Positions 29,646-34,803 of a stretch of DNA of 34,803 bases are shown here, piece by piece. Position numbers and translations under genes: made by a program. Each line of letters opens with the position of its first letter. Within the stretch, counting starts at the first letter, position 1. A model generated the notes under the pieces. That model was not told where the DNA came from and ran no database searches. It worked only from the letters and a program-made list of their open reading frames with translations. The stretch covers positions 1 through 34,803 of the forward strand of contig NZ_JANEWG010000044.1 in the NCBI RefSeq assembly GCF_028069725.1, written 5' to 3'. Origin of the DNA: Citrobacter sp. Awk 4. GTDB lineage: Bacteria > Pseudomonadota > Gammaproteobacteria > Enterobacterales > Enterobacteriaceae.

Positions 29646-30544
29646 CAAGTGTCACTCACCGGTTGCTGACAGCCCAGCCAGCCTTCTCTGCCTGCGATTT
29701 TGCCACGAACAATTTTCCCCACCGGTAATGCCTCCGGCGTGGCCGGAAGTAAATCGCCAAGAGGGCAGAAAACAATACCCGCCTTTGCAGCACGAATGAG
29801 CAGGTCTTCAAATTCCTGATGATGAGCAATCCCTTCAACCTCGGCGTGAATGGTATAGACCAGGGGGCCTTCGCTCATTGCTATACGGGAGAGGAGCCAG
29901 GTATTGAAATCCTCAGCCTTCACTTCCCGTCCTACTACTTCATCCCAGGTGGGGAGCGTGACGGGGATCTGCGGTGTGCCCGTTTGACCTGAATTCAGTA
30001 CGGGGCGAAATAACGACGTCCCCCGACAGTCACTGTTATAGCGTAAAGCGAAGGTTTCTTTTGCGTCAACGACGCGCTGGTCGGCGCGCCAGCCGGCGAC
30101 GGCGGAGCAGGTGACGGGGCGTCCGGTTAACGCCTCCAGCGCCGTAATACCGCGTGCGATATCGTTAATAAGCGCAGGCTCATCCCAGTTTCCGCTGTTC
30201 GCCTGCCAGGCATGGTGATCCCAGGCGTGCAGCCCCGTTTCGTGACGCGCTGCGGTATCACGGATAATCTGTGCATTCGCACGCCCAATCTCTTTACCCG
30301 GCCAGGCGGTGCCTGCCAGCAGGATATCCCAGCCGTAAAGCGATGCCGCGTTCGAACGCAGCATTTTCCACAAAAATTGGGGCTTCACGAGACGCCAGAG
30401 ATGGCGTCCCATGTTATCGGGACCGACACTGAAGAAAAAACTTGCCCGAATGTGATATCGGTTCAACGTCTCCAGGAGGCGGGGTACGCCTTCGCGCGTC
30501 CCCCTGAAGGTATCGACGTCAATACGCAAGCCCACCGTTGTCAT
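29645..30544 (-). CDS. arnD: 4-deoxy-4-formamido-L-arabinose-phosphoundecaprenol deformylase
   Basis: ArnD removes the formyl group from undecaprenyl phosphate-L-Ara4FN, which makes the pathway irreversible. It has the polysaccharide-deacetylase (NodB-like) fold; the 299 residues are close to E. coli (296). Metal-site residues are visible in [11 protein letters not shown] (Asp9, Asp11) and in [11 protein letters not shown]-terminal His ([10 protein letters not shown]) completes the usual set. Start overlaps the arnA stop by 4 bp (ATGA). Confidence 0.95.
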   Translation of the reverse strand: MTTVGLRIDVDTFRGTREGVPRLLETLNRYHIRASFFFSVGPDNMGRHLWRLVKPQFLWKMLRSNAASLYGWDILLAGTAWPGKEIGRANAQIIRDTAARHETGLHAWDHHAWQANSGNWDEPALINDIARGITALEALTGRPVTCSAVAGWRADQRVVDAKETFALRYNSDCRGTSLFRPVLNSGQTGTPQIPVTLPTWDEVVGREVKAEDFNTWLLSRIAMSEGPLVYTIHAEVEGIAHHQEFEDLLIRAAKAGIVFCPLGDLLPATPEALPVGKIVRGKIAGREGWLGCQQPVSDT

Positions 30545-32526
30545 AATGTGTGTTCCGTTAAATCCACGCTGCGTAGGAAGAAGTCCAGCGTCTCTTCTAT
30601 GGTTTCATCCATGGCAATGGACGGTTCCCAATCCAGGCAGCGTTTCGCATTACGGATATTCGGTTTGCGGTGCTCGACGTCCTGATATCCTTTACCGTAG
30701 TAGGTGCTGCTTTCGACGACCCGGAATCCGGCAAACGGAGGGAAATGCTGGCGCAGCGGGTGTTTCTCGAAGCTGCTGAGCAACATTTCCGCCAGCTCCT
30801 GGATGCTCGCTTCATTATCCGGGTTACCGATGTTAATGATTTCACCCTCGCAACGTCCCCCCTCATTTTCAATAATGCGGAATAACGCCTCAATGCCGTC
30901 GCGAATATCCGTAAAGCAACGTTTCTGTTTTCCGCCTTCAATGAGCTTGATGGGAGAACCTTCGACCAGGTTCAGAATCAGCTGGGTAATGGCGCGCGAA
31001 CTGCCGATGCGGGCGGCATCAAGGCTGTCCAGACGCGGTCCCATCCAGTTGAAAGGGCGAAAGAGGGTGAACCGTAAGCCTTCTTTCTCGCCGTAAGCCC
31101 AAATCACGCGGTCCAGTAATTGTTTGGAAACTGAATAAATCCAGCGCGGTTTATTGATCGGACCGACGATGAGATTCGACGTATCCTCATCAAACATCTT
31201 ATCTGTACACATACCGTAGACTTCAGAGGTCGACGGGAAAATAATCCGCTTCCGGTACTTCACGCAGTAACGGATGATTCTCAGGTTCTCTTCAAAATCG
31301 AGCTCGAAGACGCGCAGTGGGTTACGGGTGTACTCAATCGGGGTCGCAATCGCCACCAGCGGCAGTACGACATCGCATTTTTTGACGTGGTATTCAATCC
31401 ATTCCGAATGGATGCTGATATCACCCTCCACAAAATGAAAGCGGGGATGATTGAGGAAACGGCCAATCGCGTCGCTACCAATGTCCAGACCGTAAACCTC
31501 GTAGTTCTCTTCGCGCAGCAACCGCTCGGTCAAATGGTTACCAATAAAGCCGTTGACACCGAGGATCAACACGCGGGTCCGCCGTGTACTGGATAAAGCC
31601 GGCGGTGTATTCAGACGGGAACCCGCCACCAGGCCTAATGCCAGCGCCAGTTGCGAGCCTTGCATATAGATGCCGTCACCCGCTTGCCCGGTGACAATCT
31701 CCAGGGCGCCATCTGCGCAGGCGATCAGTAACGGGGTAATGGAGATGACAGTACCTGCCGGATGTTTGACCGACGTCTGAGGATGCAGGCGTGATGACCA
31801 GACCGTGAACTTTTGGGTCCCCGCGTAACTAAATGCGCCAGGCCAGGGATCTGACACCGCGCGGACCCTATTGTGTAATTCTGCCGCCGGTTTTTTCCAG
31901 TCAAGACAACTGTCTTCTGGCGTGCGACGACCATAGCAACTGGCCTCGGATTCCCGCTGCGGTATCTCTTCAATGTGCCCATTTTTAATGACCGGCAGAA
32001 CGTTGGCCAGTAACTGACGGGCTGTCTGACATAATTTTCGGTGCAAGGTGATGGCGACGTCTTCCGGTGCGATGGCTACGCGTTGCTGAGCGACAATCGC
32101 CCCTGCATCAGCCCGTTTCACCATCCGGTGCAGGGTCACGCCGGTTTCGGGTTCGCCATTGACCAACACCCAGTTAAGCGGCGCACGTCCCCGGTATTTG
32201 GGCAGCAGTGAACCGTGAAGATTGAATGCGCCTGCCGGGGCGAGCGACAAAATGTCATCGCTCAGTAAATGGCGATAGTAGAATGAGAAAATAACATCTG
32301 GGGCGAACTGGCGAATACGTTCGCTCCAGAGAGGGTGATTGACATCATCCGGGGCAAAAACCGGGATACCGGCATCCGCGCCCAGGCGGGACACCGACCC
32401 AAAAAACGCTTTCTCTCCGGGGTTATCGGTGTGGGTAAAAATAGCGGCTATTTCATAACCCGCGTCCAGTAATGCCTCTATTCCCTGACATCCCATATCG
32501 TGATACGCGAAGACGACGGCTTTCAT
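30541..32526 (-). CDS. arnA: Bifunctional UDP-L-Ara4N formyltransferase / UDP-GlcA C-4'' oxidative decarboxylase
   Basis: ArnA oxidises and decarboxylates UDP-glucuronic acid (C-terminal domain) and, after ArnB has acted, formylates UDP-L-Ara4N (N-terminal domain). The 661 residues fit E. coli (660). The formyltransferase triad is Asn102, His104 (FNLHGSLLP) and Asp140. The decarboxylase part starts near 316 with the NAD-binding [10 protein letters not shown]; the catalytic region has Ser434-Glu435 (STSEVYG) and the Tyr464/Lys468 pair (YSVSK), one position later than in E. coli. It overlaps arnC and arnD by 4 bp each. Confidence 0.97.
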   Translation of the reverse strand: MKAVVFAYHDMGCQGIEALLDAGYEIAAIFTHTDNPGEKAFFGSVSRLGADAGIPVFAPDDVNHPLWSERIRQFAPDVIFSFYYRHLLSDDILSLAPAGAFNLHGSLLPKYRGRAPLNWVLVNGEPETGVTLHRMVKRADAGAIVAQQRVAIAPEDVAITLHRKLCQTARQLLANVLPVIKNGHIEEIPQRESEASCYGRRTPEDSCLDWKKPAAELHNRVRAVSDPWPGAFSYAGTQKFTVWSSRLHPQTSVKHPAGTVISITPLLIACADGALEIVTGQAGDGIYMQGSQLALALGLVAGSRLNTPPALSSTRRTRVLILGVNGFIGNHLTERLLREENYEVYGLDIGSDAIGRFLNHPRFHFVEGDISIHSEWIEYHVKKCDVVLPLVAIATPIEYTRNPLRVFELDFEENLRIIRYCVKYRKRIIFPSTSEVYGMCTDKMFDEDTSNLIVGPINKPRWIYSVSKQLLDRVIWAYGEKEGLRFTLFRPFNWMGPRLDSLDAARIGSSRAITQLILNLVEGSPIKLIEGGKQKRCFTDIRDGIEALFRIIENEGGRCEGEIINIGNPDNEASIQELAEMLLSSFEKHPLRQHFPPFAGFRVVESSTYYGKGYQDVEHRKPNIRNAKRCLDWEPSIAMDETIEETLDFFLRSVDLTEHTL

Positions 32527-33506
32527 GCGTGACTTTCCTCAATTGATTGCGGGTTTTCTGGACGGATAACGTGCTGAACAAAATAGCGGGGACGGGCGCG
32601 GACATCGTTGTAGATGCGACCGATATATTCGCCAAGTAACCCCATACCGATAAACTGCGCGCCGATAAACGTAAACAGAACGGCAAACAGCATAAACACC
32701 CCCTCAGCGGCCCACTGAGGTCCGAGCGTCAGTCGAAGCACGACGAGAAGGACCGCCAGCGTAAAACCGGAAGCGGCAATCACGCTGCCCAACAGGCTTA
32801 ACATGCGTAAAGGCGTGGTCGTCAGGCAGGTCACCAGGTCATACATCAAATTGATCAGGCGCATGAAGCTGTATTTGGAATCGCCAAATTCGCGCTCTGC
32901 GTGATGCACCGGAATTTCCGTGGCGCGGCGGGCGAAAATATTGGCCAGAATGGGGATAAACGTACTGCGCTCCTGGCAATGCAGCATGGCATCGACAATG
33001 TGACGACGATACGCACGCAGCATGCAGCCGTAGTCTCCCATGGCTTTGCCTGTGGTCCGTTGAATCAAATGATTGATCATCCGGGAGGCTGTTTTGCGAA
33101 ACAGGCTATCCTGCCGGTTTTGACGTACCGTGCCGACGACGTCAAATCCTTCCTCTGCGGTGGCAACCAGACGCGGGATCTCTTCCGGCGGATTTTGTAA
33201 ATCGGCGTCCAGGGTGATCACCAAATCCCCTGTGACGTGGCTGAAACCGGCCATAATGGCGGAATGCTGGCCATAGTTGCGATTCAATAACACAGCCACG
33301 ATGTGGCTCTCTTCACCCTGAGAAGCGTTGATTAGCAGCTCTGCTGAATTGTCGCTACTGCCGTCATCCACCAGCAAAATTTCGTACTCTTTGCCAAGCT
33401 GTTGGCATGCGGTATTCGTTCTTCTGATCAGTTCAGGTAGGCTTTCCTGTTCGTTATACACAGGGATAACAATCGAAACTTTCTTAATGGGGGCGGCGTC
33501 AAACAT
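32523..33506 (-). CDS. arnC: Undecaprenyl-phosphate 4-deoxy-4-formamido-L-arabinose transferase
   Basis: ArnC moves L-Ara4FN from UDP to undecaprenyl phosphate on the cytoplasmic side of the inner membrane. It is a GT-2 (dolichol-phosphate-mannose-synthase-like) enzyme: [14 protein letters not shown] near 10-23, VDDGSSD at 46-52 and the metal-binding LDAD at 99-102. Two C-terminal membrane helices are predicted at about 236-257 and 270-292. The 327 residues slightly exceed E. coli (322). It starts 2 bp after the arnB stop and overlaps arnA by 4 bp. Confidence 0.96.
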   Translation of the reverse strand: MFDAAPIKKVSIVIPVYNEQESLPELIRRTNTACQQLGKEYEILLVDDGSSDNSAELLINASQGEESHIVAVLLNRNYGQHSAIMAGFSHVTGDLVITLDADLQNPPEEIPRLVATAEEGFDVVGTVRQNRQDSLFRKTASRMINHLIQRTTGKAMGDYGCMLRAYRRHIVDAMLHCQERSTFIPILANIFARRATEIPVHHAEREFGDSKYSFMRLINLMYDLVTCLTTTPLRMLSLLGSVIAASGFTLAVLLVVLRLTLGPQWAAEGVFMLFAVLFTFIGAQFIGMGLLGEYIGRIYNDVRARPRYFVQHVIRPENPQSIEESHA

Positions 33507-33508
33507 CG

Positions 33509-34651
33509 TTATTGTCCTGCCAGTTGCTGGAGCGCCGTAATAACGCGCTCGGTATCATCGGAAGTCATATCGGGAAATAACGGCAGTGAGCAAATGCGCG
33601 CGCTATTCCACTCGGTATTCGCAAGCCGCAGATCGCTGAAACGCTCACGGTAATATTTTTGCGTATGGGCGGCGCGAAAATGAAGACCTGTACCAATCCC
33701 TTTGGCTTTCAGCGCCTCCATGAGTGCGTCCCTGTCAATTCCACAGCGAGCTTCATCGACACGGATAATAAACAGGTGCCAGGCATGAGCGTGCGCCCAG
33801 GAAGGCAGCGCCAGCGGCTGAAAGGGGGTATTCGCCAGCGCCTGTTGATAGCGCAGGGCAATCTCCGCCCGACGGGCATTAAGTTGCGCCAGCTTACGCA
33901 GTTGCACCAGAGCGATAGCGGCATTAATGTCGGTCAAATTGTATTTAAAGCCGGGAGAGAGAACCTCAGCCTGCGGCGCACGGCCATAAGTTTGCCGGTC
34001 ATAAGCATCAACGCCGAGTCCATGAAACTTAAGGCTGCGAAGCTGTTGGGCGAGGGCTTTGTTATCCGTGACAATTAACCCACCTTCCGCACAGGTGACG
34101 TTTTTGATGGCGTGGAAAGAGAAAATGGCGGTACCGCGCCAGCCGACATGGTGACCCTTATAGTGGGTGCCTACAGCATGGGCGGCGTCCTCAATAATCG
34201 GAATGCCGTAGCGATCACCAAGGGCGTAAATCGCGTCCATATCGGCCGGTGCGCCTGCGTAATGTACCGGGATAATGGCTTTGGTACGCGGCGTGATCGC
34301 TGATTCGATCTGTTCCGGCGTGACCATCAACGTGTCTCTGTCAATGTCGATCATCACGGGCGTCGCGCCTTGCAACACAATCATGTTGAGTGTGGAAACC
34401 CAGGTCATTGACGGCGTAATCACCTCGTCGCCTGCGCCGATGCCAAGCGCCATTAGCGTGATGTGCATTCCTGCGGTGGCGGAACTCACGGCAATGGCCT
34501 GCTGGTTTCCGGTTAGCGTACAGAAGGCGTCTTCTAACGCCTGGTTTTTGGGACCGGTGGTGATCCATCCAGAATCCAGAACTTCTCTGACAGCAGTAAG
34601 TTCTTCCTCACCTACTGCAGGGCGGGAAAAAGGCAAAAAGTCAGACATCAT
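33509..34651 (-). CDS. arnB: UDP-4-amino-4-deoxy-L-arabinose aminotransferase
   Basis: ArnB transfers an amino group from glutamate to UDP-4-keto-pentose, giving UDP-L-Ara4N. It is a PLP enzyme of the DegT/DnrJ/EryC1 family. The PLP lysine is Lys183 ([15 protein letters not shown]), with EDAAHAVG upstream. There are 380 residues from the ATG at 34651. The second in-frame ATG at 34648 ([11 protein letters not shown]) is better spaced from the AAGGAAA binding site and matches the conserved Salmonella/E. coli MSEFLPFSRP segment, so it may be the true start. First gene of the arn operon, behind a PmrA box. Confidence 0.96.
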   Translation of the reverse strand: MMSDFLPFSRPAVGEEELTAVREVLDSGWITTGPKNQALEDAFCTLTGNQQAIAVSSATAGMHITLMALGIGAGDEVITPSMTWVSTLNMIVLQGATPVMIDIDRDTLMVTPEQIESAITPRTKAIIPVHYAGAPADMDAIYALGDRYGIPIIEDAAHAVGTHYKGHHVGWRGTAIFSFHAIKNVTCAEGGLIVTDNKALAQQLRSLKFHGLGVDAYDRQTYGRAPQAEVLSPGFKYNLTDINAAIALVQLRKLAQLNARRAEIALRYQQALANTPFQPLALPSWAHAHAWHLFIIRVDEARCGIDRDALMEALKAKGIGTGLHFRAAHTQKYYRERFSDLRLANTEWNSARICSLPLFPDMTSDDTERVITALQQLAGQ

Positions 34652-34734
34652 ATTTCCTTTAGCCGTGAAACGCTGTCACCTGCATATTTTTAGAGATGAT
34701 AAACAGCAGAGTACAATGTTAACTATTTCATTTG

Positions 34735-34774
34735 ATCATGCAGGTTAGAGATTGAATGTTAACTTAACCTTAAG
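34735..34774 (-). promoter_or_regulatory. arn operon promoter with PmrA box
   Basis: On the - strand CTTAAG-GTTAA-GTTAAC (34774 to 34758) fits the PmrA half-site pattern of two TTAA hexamers 5 bp apart, with even the GTTAA spacer as I recall it from the Salmonella arn (pmrH) promoter. CATGAT at 34735-34740 follows after 17 bp as a plausible -10, giving a leader of roughly 75 nt before arnB. A further CTTAAG lies just upstream at 34777-34782. This makes arnBCADTEF a likely PmrA/PmrB target. Confidence 0.75.
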
Positions 34775-34803
34775 AACTTAAGATGGATGGTAAATAATAT
34801 AAT

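Overview
This window is a stretch of enterobacterial chromosome from the Citrobacter/Salmonella/Escherichia group. Almost every protein is recognisable at near full length against its E. coli counterpart. A cheV-type chemotaxis gene sits between nuoN and rbn, which I recall from Salmonella and Citrobacter but not from E. coli K-12, so a Citrobacter-like genome is my best guess; the species cannot be fixed from the sequence alone. I see no tRNA, rRNA, CRISPR array, insertion sequence or prophage.

Layout. 1-483 is the AT-rich leader of lrhA. 484-1422 is lrhA (LysR-type regulator), followed by a strong terminator. 1504-2048 is the long control region of the nuo operon. 2049-17205 is the complete nuoA-N operon on the + strand (13 genes, nuoC and nuoD fused), encoding proton-pumping NADH:quinone oxidoreductase (complex I). 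All Fe-S ligand cysteines and the key membrane-arm Glu/Lys residues I checked are present. A bidirectional terminator separates it from cheV (- strand), which has a well-placed sigma-28-like promoter, and from rbn (RNase BN/Z, - strand). elaA and elaB follow on the + strand. 20242-27254 is the menaquinone operon menF-D-H-B-C-E (+ strand). 27266-34651 is the arnBCADTEF lipid A aminoarabinose operon on the - strand, with a PmrA box at the right edge of the window.

How it fits together. The men operon makes the quinone that accepts electrons from complex I during anaerobic growth, so two thirds of the window serves respiration. The arn operon adds L-Ara4N to lipid A, giving resistance to polymyxin and cationic peptides. 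LrhA is known as a repressor of flagellar synthesis, and cheV appears to be a flagellar-regulon gene, so motility has two representatives here.

The least routine points are: pmrD is missing from its usual place between menE and arnF, where only 11 bp remain; cheV has its own sigma-28-type promoter; the nuoL-nuoM gap holds a REP element plus an 84-bp near-symmetric inverted repeat; a perfect 10-bp inverted repeat lies in the menF promoter; rbn and elaA appear to share one -10 region; and the nuo leader contains a terminator-like hairpin. I found no wholly novel multigene system.
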